Origin: Pseudoneurospora amorphoporcata
Lineage: Eukaryota > Ascomycota > Sordariomycetes > Sordariales > Sordariaceae
Assembly (NCBI GenBank): GCA_033297205.1
Contig: MU859080.1
Location: 9,765 to 73,764, forward strand
Length of the DNA: 64,000 nucleotides
Reading direction: 5' to 3'
The notes below the pieces were generated by a model. It was not told the origin of the DNA, ran no database searches, and was given only the letters and a program-made list of their open reading frames with translations. Below are positions 11,137 through 22,841 of this stretch, in pieces. Positions within the stretch are counted from its first letter, which is position 1; each line of letters starts with the position of its first letter. Made by a program: the position numbers and the translations under genes.

Positions 11137-12982
11137 GGTTGCTGTGTTTCTGGACTTCTGAAGAGCAATGGACTCGAACGATGATTTAACACAAGAACAG
11201 TGATGATTTCGGGTAGCACGCACTTATATTTCAATATTTATCAGTCACCGCTTGTCAAGTCAAAATAATAGTCCAAGGCCGCAATTCGGAGAAGGAGGAC
11301 GGGAGATCAGCATCACGTTGAGGGGCAAGCAGCCACGCACTCCAGAGCATGCGAATGGAGCTCATAAATATGACCGAAGCTAGTGTATTTACCTGCTAGC
11401 ATAAAGCTGACTAACCACTTGTTCATCATGCCGGCCACCACTGCCCGGCAGTACAGCAGTTTGTCATCGTAGGGCAGTGTGTGTCATCCGCACATCAGCC
11501 TGATTTGTTGCTTCCTGCGTTGAGATGTTGATGGAGTTTGGAGAGGTTTTCCCGAACCTGCATGGTATCCTTGGTATGCAGCTCTTCAACGCTGCGGGTT
11601 GTGACAAGTGCCGGCTAATGATATCAACAGCGCAATTGGGATGGGTGGAAGATAACGACGATGAAGAGGACCATGATAGGGTGAAGTTGGTTTTTCCCGT
11701 TCCCTGGAGAGGACCCCTCGAGGACCTAGAACCGGGCAGGAGCACCCCCACATTCCCCCGCAGTGTGCGGGGATCCTACCCCATCTCACCCGTAGCGGGA
11801 AACACATGGCGTCGACGTTCAGGAACGTGAGGGGATGACAGGAGACGCCAGGGAAATACTAAGAAATACATAAGCTTCTGTCAGCTTTCAAGGGTCCTCT
11901 TTGGCTGTGGAGAGTGGCCATTTTCTGTGGTTCTCTTCCGAGTCCGGAGGCTGTAATCGTGATCGGAGATTAGAGAGGGAATTGAAGTTGCCCATGTCAA
12001 AGATGTTGGGTAAGAACGAGGAACTGCTAGGCTATTTGTAAGAAATAACATTGGGTTAGGCCGATGGAAGAGTGGAAAAAGAAAATGAGACAGGAGAAGG
12101 ACCAGAGATGCGCTACTGATGGATGAAAGAAACGAGATATAAAAAGTTCAGAAAAAAACATACAGCACCCAGGACTCGCTGGGTGATCGTCGCCGACCCA
12201 ACTATTACAGTTCAAAGACCCGTGAAACTGCATGTAATTCAGACCGGGAAAATCTATGCGGATCGCTAGGTGGTAACCTAGTATGTAGGAGGAATGATCC
12301 CTTACCGTACAGAAAGGGTCCTATCAAAACTACTCCCACGGATAATCTTTCGATATGGTCGCTTTATCTTTGGGGGAGCCGACGGGATCCCGAGCTCTCC
12401 ACTATCATGGCCGTATGACATTGTTAGTGCAAAACAGAAAAAGAAAAAAAAGGCGTCTGCTTACGGACTTCTCTGGACTGCAAAATACCTGTGCATTATC
12501 GGGAAAGTTGAATTTGATTGGTATGACAACACGAACAACGGCGAGATATGGAGAGACAAGATAGCAATTAGCATCATTCATATTGTTCTCTTCGGAATGG
12601 AATTTATCCAACTCGAACAATGATATATCTATGTACAGTTGTACGCGCAAAGGTAACTCGATAAACAAGGTCGAAACAGGCAGATGAAGCACGCGCTGAA
12701 CAAGATCAGCCACGGCCGTCGTTTTGGGGTATCAATGGGGTATGTATGTATGGGAGTGTAGTATATAAGTCTATAACGGTCTTGTGTATGCAATTCTCTG
12801 CTTGCTTGCTTGTTTGTTGTTGACGCGTGGCTGAACAGGAGAACGGTTAGACGGTAGACGGTAGGGAGACATTAATCCGTCATCGACAATGGGGATGGGG
12901 TGGATGGATATGTGATATTAAAGCCACGGTCTTTCTTTTTCTTTTCCCCACGTTTCCTCTTTCTCTCTTTTTTTTTTCTCTA
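11137..12982. other. Intergenic stretch between two minus-strand genes
   Basis: It holds the promoter of the FAH-family gene (about 11137-11500) and the 3' flank of the GPI deacylase gene. Short frames show no protein-like pattern. A small inverted repeat CTAGGT/ACCTAG with a 4-base loop sits at 12266-12281. Nothing else is recognised. Confidence 0.5.
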
Positions 12983-15900
12983 TCATGGGTCCTTCCTCAT
13001 TTTACGCTCCTCGGCCAGCACCGTGTTGGTAGTTCCGTTAACGCCGCCGACGTTGCTGGTGTTACTCGCATCGAACAGAGTGCAGCTGATGTGCTTTATG
13101 CCAGAAAGAACTGACCAAGGGTCCGATGTCGAGTGAACGATGGCCAACCAGGCGGCTACCAGGTTGACCAGGTAGTGCAGCATGTATGCGTAAGAAACGC
13201 CGTAGATGGCGGCATAGAGGGCGATCCCGAACAGCAAGACACTGGTGAAGTGCTTGAACCGGCTATTAACCCTGGGGACCATCTTGCCCGTTGTCAATGT
13301 CTCCACGAGAATGATAAACGGCATGATGGAAAGGAGATTATGGTGGGATGAGAAGGGGGTGAGCCAGTGAACCGCCAAGTTGCGAATCCAGACCGCCAAG
13401 ATGGGGAGATTGATGGGAAGGATCCAGAGCATAAGCAGGAGAATGGAGTGGACGTAGTTGTAGAAGTTGGAGTTGGCGGCTGATTTCAGATCCGAGGCGA
13501 TTCTTTGTGCCCGGACCGTGGTGGTCAGCTGTACCAAACAGCACACTAAGTACGCAAATTGATAAGGGATCAGAGTCGAAACGAGGACTAGCAGAATGGC
13601 GGTGGTGACCATTCGCCGCCTTGGTGAAGTGGGATAGAACGCAGGAAGAGGCAAGGCTTTGCGTCTTTCCTCGTTGCGAATCCACCCAGGCCGAAAGCTC
13701 AAGAGGCTAACAGCTGTGCTCAAGACGTGTACAAGGATGAGAGTCATGTAGTTGAACACGGTGCAGATTCCAACACAGATGAGCCCAATCACCGGTATCA
13801 AGAACCAGAAGAAAGGATCCTGTGTTCCGATGAGGAGGTCGTTCTGGTGGAAGTCAATCGCGCCAGATGTGACATTAGCCCAATTCCAAATGTTTGCCGT
13901 TGTCGATGATGAGGAGTTGGACAGCGACAGAAAAGTGAGGAAGGCAAGAACCAAGGGGATCGACTGCCTCAAGCACAGATCCAAACTTTCAGAGAAAGAA
14001 ACAAATACCCCGGTATTGTCATAGATGCGGAACTGCTTGCGCAAGACAAGCGTGACCACCAGCAAGGGGAACGCAGCAAATACCGTCCGGTATCGCATAT
14101 ACAGTTTGCCTAGACTGCCCATGACATCAATGCTCATCTTGATATTGATGTTGGAGGCACAGGTTGGATCGGTCCAAAACTGGAAACTGAGACCGTCCTC
14201 CGTCGATCTGCTCTTCAGTGGCGGAGGCACGTACGGCGCAACACCATGAATGCTCACTGCGGCTTCTCTGGCGTTGACAAAAAACTTGGACTCGTACGGC
14301 TCCGTCAGATACTGACGAACCAGCGGGGCGAAGAGCTCCCGTTGTTCACCACAGTTTTGCTCGCTGATTTCTAAGTTGTATGCCAACAGACTTGACTGCA
14401 TAGTGGGAATCTTGAGTTCGGAAACCATCGGTCGCGAGGAGGGGAGGCGAAATTTCATGCCGAAAGCGAGGAGTCGACGAAGACTGATGTGCCTTGTACG
14501 ATGCGACTGAGAAACATCGCTAAACTCGGCGATCACAAAACCTGGGGTCGGAGTGTTGGCCTTCTCGATTACAGCAACGTACTGATGCTCAGCGATATCC
14601 TCAACGTCATACTGGAGATATGAGAAAGGCATCCTCGGGGGCTCCCCATCCTTAGAGAAGGGATACTGCGATGAGCGAACGGACGCTGGGAGGATGACAA
14701 CATCCGAGGCCGCATTGTTACACGCCAACCGTGTGGAAGCGCTGCCTTCTCCAGCAAGGTTGACCTGAGTCGCAAAACCTGCCACCGCCTGACCAGGCTG
14801 CATCGGGAATACGCTGCAAAACAAAACCTCCAGCCTCCCATTTTCGCTAGATATATCCAGCTTCTGGTCTGTTAAGAGGGTGAAGCGCTTCACTTCAGGC
14901 GACCCCGACGGAGGTATAGGTAAGAGGTGAGCGCGCACCGCGCCGCTCGCGCCCAGGCTCCTCAGTACCAAACGTTCCCCTTGCGCAACCACCGAATTCA
15001 GGTTGTCCTCAAGAGTAAGCAGTGTCGAAGGATCCTTGGACGGCACGGTCTTTTCCGCCACCTCCTCCATCCCTGTAAGAAACCACTTTTTGAACACCCT
15101 CATTCTGTCGGCTCTTGGCTTCGTCTGGGTGGCTCTGTTGACGTCCACGACATCGAAAATCGCCTTTACCAAAGCCTTGCGGAACTGATCGCACCACAAG
15201 ATAGCCGCATGGTCCATGCTCGTCCATACGTTCGGGATGCTCGTGGTGAACACGGTAAAGCCATGCGTATCGGGGACAAGGGATTCGACACTGGCGTAAT
15301 CCGATGGTACAACGGTATCCAAACCACCGCCCGCAATAGAAACCAGAGTGACGTGCCACAAAGGATTGTTGTTGGCCCATTGTTGGGAGTATGCGTGTCT
15401 CCAGTAGTCGTTGATATCCTTGTAGGTCTTGACGATCTCACTGTCGAAAGAAACCGGGGGCCGAGCATGCGGGGCGGACATGGTAATGATGGTGTTGATG
15501 GAATTGGCCTGGTAATTGGGCATGATAAGCATGGTCCTGGCAACCACACCTCCCATCGAGTGACCCAAGACTATAACTGATGTCGGATCTGGCAAATTGG
15601 GATCTCGGTCTGAGCGGGTCCGATCGAGGTAAAGCGAAAGGATGTATCGTATCGCTTCGTTCAGGTATTCGGCTTGGTCGAGCAGGGTCTGGCCATGGAA
15701 GGCAGTGATATCCTCGTTGAAGTCTACCGTGAAGAAGTCGAGGCTTCGAGCGCCAGCCTTGACAGCAGATTCGTCTTGTTGTAACACATCGTGAAAGTAA
15801 TTAGCGGCTTCGGCGGCAATGGGTCGAACTTGCTTGTAGCTACCGGCGTTTCCGGGAATGAAGAGGACGGGAACACCCTTGACCTACAATCGCAAAGTAA

Positions 15901-16755
15901 GCAAAAGGGGGGAGTCAATGGTGCACTGGAGGTCTTTTCATCCCATACCTTTGCATCATTCTCGATGCCCAGTTCGCGATAAAGGTATAGCGAGTATTTG
16001 CTTGCGAAACGAGTATGCTCCGTGTCGAAATCGTCGAATTTGGCGTAGCCAGGGCGCATGTACGACATGCGACAGCCCTTGGGATCGATGTGTCGAGTGA
16101 AGGAAGAATTTACGACGAGGGCCAGAAAACCAATGCCCAGTATCGAGGTGAGTAGGGTCACGAACGTGATGGCCCATGGACTTCGTATCCTCGGTCGCTT
16201 GCCAACAAATTTTTGCTCCTGTTCCTTTTCCATCTCTTTCGAATGGACAGCCCCGTTCGCAGGGGCTCCGAGGGAGAGCGGTGGAGTGGAGGGCGAGTGG
16301 GAAAAGGAGGAAGAGAAGAAGGAAGGCGGAGGCTTCTCTATTGATCCATTCCGAGAGTGTGACAGTTTCCAATTGAAGTTGCCGGACCGCCTACTTCGTG
16401 CGTAGAAAGACTGCTGGTGTTGTTGGTTTTGCGACTGTTGAGAAGGAGGCTGGTGCTCGAGATGCAATGGACCGGCGCCGGGGCTAGAGGAAGGGCCGGG
16501 GTTACGATCGCGCTTGGAAGGGCACTGGCGCACAGAGGGCGACTCGGGACTGGTTCGTTCGGCGGCCGAGGACTGCGAGGGGGCTGTTAAGGGCGCTATC
16601 GACGGGGATGTTGTCGCGTTTGTTGTCGAGTTTGCGTACACGTCCTGCTCCTGTTGGAGTTGTTGGTGTAGTAGGAAGTCGACATTATTAGGAAGAGGAG
16701 CCTCGACAGGACAGAGATCGCCGTCTTCTGAGGTTCCAGGTAGCCGAGTCCTCAT
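12983..16755 (-). CDS. bst1: GPI inositol-deacylase (BST1/PGAP1)
   Basis: Two exons (16755-15949 and 15883-12983, intron 65 nt) encode about 1,235 residues. The enzyme removes the acyl chain from the inositol of GPI anchors in the ER, which lets GPI proteins leave efficiently and supports their quality control. An unusually long polar N-terminus (about 185 residues, rich in S, P, Q and N) precedes a membrane segment at about 190-215 (WAITFVTLLTSILGIGFLAL). The lipase-type hydrolase domain follows: KGVPVLFIPGNAGSYKQVR at its start and the nucleophile elbow VIVLGHSMGG with Ser near residue 378. Several membrane segments occupy roughly the last 370 residues, as in PGAP1. The splice at residue 269 restores IENDAK-VKGVPVLFIPG, the family core. 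The family assignment is firm. The first ATG was chosen because it lies in a continuous open frame; the first 100 residues could be shorter if a later ATG is used. Confidence 0.95.
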
Positions 16756-18348
16756 TCCAGGGTTGGTGCCAGTGGCGGGCGGTCTTGGTGTGCCACAACA
16801 GGTAACGACGGGTCAGGGTAGGTTGGTCGGAAACACAGAGCGCAGCCAGTGTCGCGACTGGATGGCTCTTACGGTCTGACTTTTTTCTTTCTTTACCCTC
16901 TGATCTTCGGGTAGTTTATTTCGTGTGATGTCGCCTTTTCTCCAAGTCGTGGCATGTGGTTGGTTCCAGCAGGTGAGGCGTATGCAAGACAAAATGCCAC
17001 TGCAAGCTTAGCCAAGTCGGGAGGTCGGATGTTTGACAGTGGCCGGTGTGGATATTGTTTGAGAGTTGAGGGAGATAAGAGGTCTGAGCTCCAACCCAGG
17101 GAAGTCTCCAAAGAGAATCTCGAATCTCCGGAATCTCGAACCTCGAATCGGCAAAGTTGAAAGTTGGAGTAAAGTTGAAGGAAGGGTGGTGCCAAGTAAC
17201 GGGGCCGCCAGCCGAAGTTCCCTACTCGTCAATTCGATGGCGATTGAAGGCGGGCGCTGCTTCCGATTGCGAAGCGCGAAAATGGCGTTGGGGTCCGACT
17301 GGTCCCAAGTATCCAGTCGCTGTCAGCTGTCCGAGCTTGTCCCAATGGACAGGCGCTATCTGTGTAGAGGTACCTCTCTGCAGGTGTCAAATCTATCGGG
17401 TCAACTGTCTCCGCGCTTGAGGACAAGGACAAGGTTCAGGTAGCACATTACCCCAGTCTCAATTTCCAAAGGCGCGGGACCAGATCTAAAAGGAAGAAAA
17501 GGAGAACAGACGGGAAGGGGGACTCGGAGTAGAGAGAAAAAGAAGAGGCAAGATATAAGATATCGGATGGATACGAAGCTGGCAGGCTGGAACGCGACTG
17601 AAAGAAAAGCCGAAGCTAAGGAAAATCAAGCATTTTGGGGTTGCGGGCTCAGTGGGCTCACAGCGGGCTCCCGTGGGACGGGATTTCGCAGCAAAATCCC
17701 TGGACACCAGCCCGACTCTGTGAGGGACTTAAGATTTGGGGGTTTCCAATCCTCACCAACCAATCAGCAGTCTCGTAACTATTCAAGACACGGACGATTG
17801 GGGTTTGCCAGCGGTCTTTTCTTTGTCCTGGCCGGTGCTCACCGCGAAGCCCACGACAATCTAGCCTCGCTGCGGGCCGAAATGTTTTGACGTGATTCGA
17901 CGGCGTCTTCTCATTCGACAGACCGGGTTCAGGGAGGTTGCCTGTCTGTATTTTTTTTCTGTGGATAGTAGCGCAGTGCATGTGCAGCAGTGGGGATGTG
18001 TGCAAGTGGGTGCAGAGGAGTGCTCTTGGGCGAGGTGGATGTTCCCGATAGACTGACGTGACTGACTGCACTGCAGAAAGACACTATCGTCCGTGATCAC
18101 GCATGATAGACCTTGATATTTCCAAAGCAATGTGATGTTAACGAAACGCAGAAACATGGAAACATATCACGACCATCGTGGGTATTATTGAGAGGGGTGA
18201 ACGGTGGATCTGATCCCCAGAAGTTGGCAGAACCAATGCCGGGCACTTTGAAACGGACGGACAAAAACAGCATGTCTCCATACGCCTGAGGCAAATTGGG
18301 TTAGGAGTGTTGTGATCTTCACGAATCGCAGTGTCATTGCGACTTTCG

Positions 18349-18369
18349 GTTGTTGTTGTTGTTGTTGTT
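18349..18369. repeat. (GTT)7 microsatellite
   Basis: Seven uninterrupted GTT units ending at GCAG. It is intergenic and would be expected to vary in length between strains. Confidence 0.9.
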
Positions 18370-18662
18370 GCAGCGGAGTGTGCCGGATGCGTTTTTTTCT
18401 GCTTTCCTCTCTTTGCTTTGTGCTTGGTGGTGACATTGTATCATGGTGTTGATCCTCATCAGGACAAGCGGCAAGCTGCTTCAAAGAGAAAACAGTGGCA
18501 TCCGACCGATCCGCTGAGACATCTTTCGTCATGGCCAACAAACTCCAACCAGACCAGACACCAAGGTGAGCCTAGCCAGAACAGCTACGCGGGTCGTATG
18601 TGTAAGGAAGCCGCCTCTTCACACGTCGTTGTCGTCAGCCCGGTTTCCGACTGGGAGGATTC

Positions 18663-18899
18663 GGGGGGGGGGGGGGGGGGGGGTGGGGGTGGCCCAAAAT
18701 GCGACAAGATAACAACCCCCCCCCACAATCTCGCAGCGGGTATGTGGTATTTCATAAAACGCTAGGGTTTTTTCGANNNNNNNNNNCCCCCCCCCCCCCC
18801 CCCCCCCGCCGGTGGCCGAAACTGCGACATGATAAGAACACCCCTCCTCTATCTCGCAGCTCGTATGTGGAATTGCATATCACTCTCTGGTGATTGCGA
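18663..18899. repeat. Assembly gap (10 N) flanked by two copies of one 88-nt segment
   Basis: A 21-base G run (18663-18683) leads into copy A (18689-18776), which abuts ten Ns (18777-18786). A C run (18787-18807) then leads into copy B (18812-18899). The copies align without any indel over 88 positions with 20 mismatches by hand count, nearly all transversions. Both contain the anchors GCGACA, ATCTCGCAGC and GTATGTGG. The simplest reading is that one genomic segment is represented twice, once by poor-quality read ends; a true tandem duplication is the alternative. Confidence 0.8.
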
Positions 18900-19923
18900 T
18901 TCAACTGGCGTGTTGGTCCTATAGCCCGGCAAACCTGGGATGTCCCCCGCATCATCCATCTCGCCTCATCAAAACTGTCACTGTTGACCTTGGATTAATA
19001 TCAAGCTGCTTTGCGTTGATGAACAATATATAACGTGTCCCAAATCTTGCACTCTTTGGTGTTTACATGCCGACGTTGAACCGGTCAGCGTCGTACTTCT
19101 CACTCACCGTCGGTGATCGTGATCCGTCATCATGTTCTTTATTAGACTTTTGCGAATTGGGCTATACTTTCACGGCCAGTACCGTACGGCAAGGCCCGTC
19201 CATTGTCTCGTGCATTGTTTGGCCGGTCTCGATCCGTTGAATACGAAGCAGCCATCGACCAATTCGCCCGCTGTCAACGCCGGGTTGCCAAAAGCAACAA
19301 TAGAGGCGCATGTAAAGCGGTCATCGTCCCGGATATGCGTTGGCTGTTGGTTGAGTCGGCCGAGTGCTCCTCGCCTTATCTATTGAGCTTTAAATTCCAA
19401 CCTTGTAGGGCACTCATTCATGCCAAGAACTAAACACAACGTCATCCAACCACTTCCGCACGTTTCAGCCGTTTTACATAACTGCTCCGCGAGCCATTGC
19501 GGCACAGTTCTTGCTGATTGTACGATATAAATGTCCCTATCCGAATCTAGCGTCAGGGAAGATGATCCGTCCTGAGGATAATCCGACTATCAGTAATCTG
19601 CTCTACAGCTCTTCAACACGAAACCTACACGTTCTAGTCTTACCCGCTAGCTACAGTTTGTTGATCGCAGCACAAGGCATGCACCAAGAGCACGGGGAAG
19701 GATCCGTCGTGCGAATTGGGTTCCCTGTGACGTAGGAATAGCAGGTACCTAAAGCTACCTTAGGGTGCTTTACACGGTAAGGTATTATAAAGCGTATCAG
19801 CGCATCTCTGCCTTTGGCAATCCAGGCGGCAACTACCTTCCAAACGTTTTGAGGCAACTTCCTTCATCTTTCTGTTCCTTGCGGCTTAATCTCCCAAGGA
19901 CCAAGGGATGATATAATGTCAAC

Positions 19924-22841
19924 TCAAGCAGCGTCAGTCCAGCTTCCCTCCATCTCCAGATTGGTTGCAATCGGGACTCCCTCGCCAAGTTTCTCCCAAT
20001 TATCTGTTCTCCATATATAAGCCATCCACTGACCCGGTCCACCGAGAATGCCGTTCACGACATCCTTCCGGAGCCAGAAGTTCACAGACTCTGTGTCAAC
20101 CGTATAACGGAATGCCGAAACGACGTGGATGCCCTTATTGCGGATAGCCTGGGCTGTTGCCGACCCGTCGCCTACTTCGTCGTCTAACAAGAGCGTACGC
20201 AGCTTCCGCGGCGGCTTTCCCTGGCTCACATCCCAAAAGACAAGCTGGAACCGAGACTCGCGCAACTGGTCACCCCAAAAGCGAGGCATCTTGATGCGAT
20301 AGTTGCCAATCCCATCTGCAGCAGCAATTACCGCTCCTTTTCCGGAAGTAAGGGAAATCCCGAACGGGAAAAGATGACGCCACAGGCTCAACAAAGTGGT
20401 AAACTCTCCTTTCCAAGGTGCGACGTTGATCTTTCTCGCCGGATATACCTTGTCTACTTCTTGCGGCGTCATGACTTCGGCCGTTGGCGCACGCGTTGTG
20501 GTGGTGATGGTGCCCTCGCAAATGGTGTCGAGAATGCCGGACATCCAGTGAGCCGGATATCCAACTTCATGCATGTGAGAGATCAACCTGAAGAAGACCG
20601 TCAAATTGAGCGGAGCGTGGACCGGAGAACCATCCATGTTAAGCACAGACCGAGGATACGGAAGACATATCTTCAGGAAGAATCCGTACAGCCACCTTTC
20701 AAATTGGGGTCGTCTCATGAGCTTCTCCCAAGGCAATTTCTCACCAGGCTGAAGTTGCCAGACGAAGTAGCTTTCCTCGAACATAGGCCCAAGGGGGTGT
20801 GAGGGATAAGGAACTGGGCTTGGCGGGCGGTGGGGCGGCAAACGCTTGAGATGGAAGTGGTCGATGATCTTGGCCTCGGATGGCATCAAGACATACTCGG
20901 CCTGAAATTGTTCATGCGATTTGAACTTGGGAGGATTCAACAGAACGGTGAAGCGGACATCAGAGTACCCTGGCTCCTTCAACAACGGTGCCGCAAAAAG
21001 GAGCGGGTTCATCAAGCCTCCGACATAATCCCTGCCATTTGTAAGTGGCCATCCCTAGCAGACTTCCCCGGGGAATATAAAGTGGACTTACGTTACGTTA
21101 CTGAGATGAATTCTGTCATAGGCTCTGGGGAACGTCCTTGGGTCAAACCCATCCTCTGCAGGTTCTGACCGGAACTCGAGGCAGTTATATCTCAGCCTCT
21201 CCATGAAGTCTGTCATTTCCCCAAGAACAATTTCGACAGTCATCTTGGGCCCACGCGAAGGGTGCCAGAATGTATCTGACAGGAGATCAAAGAACATGCC
21301 AGTAAGGCCCATCGCGTTTTCCACTTCTTCCACACCAGCCTTGTCCAAAGGAAGAGAACAAGTAAGGTGGAACAGTATTTCGAGAGGGTCGAAGTTGATG
21401 AATGGACTGACCTCTTCCTGACCATTGTCGTCCGAAAAAGATCTCCAGTCCTTTTCCCATTCCATATCGATGAGCGTCACATTAACCTTCCAATTTCCGT
21501 CCACATACGTTTTTAACGCCTTTCCAGCACCTGGCTCACCATCGTCATACGCGTTCAGAAGCGGTACAAAAGCGGGGTCAACAGATGACGCAATGCTATC
21601 AGGCGGCGGCAAAAATCCAAGATTGTCAAAGTAGTCTCGGTCAAGTTCGCAACTCTCTGGAGTCATATCGTGGACCAATCCTTCCATTCCCGGGGGGAGT
21701 CCGATCCCCATCGCTTTCCGCGTCTTGGCGCGCCTTCTGTCGCGAACAGCTGCCTTTCTGATTGATGCCGTTGTGTGGCAGTCTTTTGCTGGACCCTTCC
21801 AGTTCCTCAGGCAGTCGAGAATCGGCCCACGAGTGGACTTGGGGACGTGCAGCCACTTGGAGATGGGCTTGTCGTTCTTCTCCATCTTGGCGATCAACTT
21901 TCCCAGGGCGTGATGGACGCGATCATGCGCAAAGGCAGGGTATATGTGCCCGCTGTACACGTATGCCATTGTCGTCGAGATCACCTTCGCTGCCAGTGAC
22001 CGCTTACCGTCGTTCTTTGGCGGTTCCTTTCCAGACTCCTCCGCCAACTCGAGCAACAACATAAGCCGGGCCAAGGAGGCTGGGTTGATGTCGAGCAGCG
22101 TGTAGTGGACCTCTGGGAAGGGTCCAATGCGAGTGAGGAGGAAGGAGTGCATGATGCTGGCGAAGAAATTGCGTGCATCGCCAATGCCGCAGTAGAGGAC
22201 AGACAGCTTCTTGTTCTTGGGTATTTTGACGTTGCCCGTCAATTGGAAGAAGCTATGGTCCCAGATCGGCTCCGCATCATCGTGACCAACGGCGTAGTAT
22301 TCCAGGTTCTTTGACAGGCCAGGTCTGAATAGTGTCAGGCGGTCCATGATGTGCTTTCTCATCGATGTCTTGTCGGAAGCCGAGGTTGTTGAGTCTGCCA
22401 CCTTTCTCAGCTGGCTAATGTCGGCCAGCAAGGAAGCTCGCACATGGTCTGTCGCGACTTTCTCGGCAGCCCCTGTGGCCTCGTCCAGCTTGAGGTCGTG
22501 TATGTGGGATTTGACAAGCCGCACATAGACCTTTTCTCTCTTTGCCGCTTCAGCCTCGGGATACAGAGATAACGCCTTGGTCGCAAACTTGACGGCATCC
22601 GCATACTCACCCTTTTCGTACTTGACGGCCGAGAGATTGGAGAAGGGCGCCGCATCACCGGGGGCCAGGTTGGCAGCAACGTTGTAGGCGGCTTCGGCTG
22701 TTTTTGTTTTTATGCGTTAGTTATTCTGCTTACGGTCCTGTTCGCTGGATATGGCTGACCTTGGGTAAGTTTCCCCTGCTTGTAGAGGGCATTGCCTTGC
22801 TCTCTGGCCTTTGCGGCTTTTTGTGCGTTATCGTCGTCCAT
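19924..22841 (-). CDS. TPR and DUF4470 domain protein (931 aa)
   Basis: Three exons (22841-22760, 22697-21092, 21031-19924) give 931 residues. The N-terminus has tetratricopeptide repeats: AKAREQGNALYKQGKLTQ, AEAAYNVAANLAPGDAAPFS and then KGEYADAVKFATKAL. A DUF4470-type region follows near residues 150-260 (KKLSVLYCGIGDARNFFASI, HYTLLDINPASLARLMLLL), which resembles a Rossmann-like segment seen in fungal and animal proteins that often also carry a MYND finger. I see no MYND finger here. The TPRs suggest a protein-binding scaffold; no catalytic residues can be named. The first intron has donor GTCAGC, uncommon but needed to complete TPR helix A, and carries a strong ATAACTAACGC branch site. 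The second splice gives HLSNVTDYVGGLMNP. The function is unknown. Confidence 0.85.

Larger units (their letters stand above)
16756..19923. other. Gene-poor 3.2-kb stretch with assembly gap
   Basis: 16756 to about 17200 is the promoter region of the GPI deacylase gene. The remainder has only short, pattern-free frames on both strands. It includes a perfect 12-bp palindrome AGAGGTACCTCT (17366-17377), a seven-copy GTT repeat (18349-18369), a 21-base G run, ten Ns (18777-18786) and a 25-base C run. I find no coding gene, tRNA or mobile element that I can support. Confidence 0.55.

Noticed and set aside
14927..15580. 217-codon plus-strand frame inside the GPI deacylase gene
   Set aside because: Antisense shadow of the hydrolase exon; the minus strand carries the GHSMGG motif.
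18663..18899. RIP as the cause of divergence between the two 88-nt copies
   Set aside because: RIP yields C-to-T and G-to-A transitions; the mismatches are almost all transversions.
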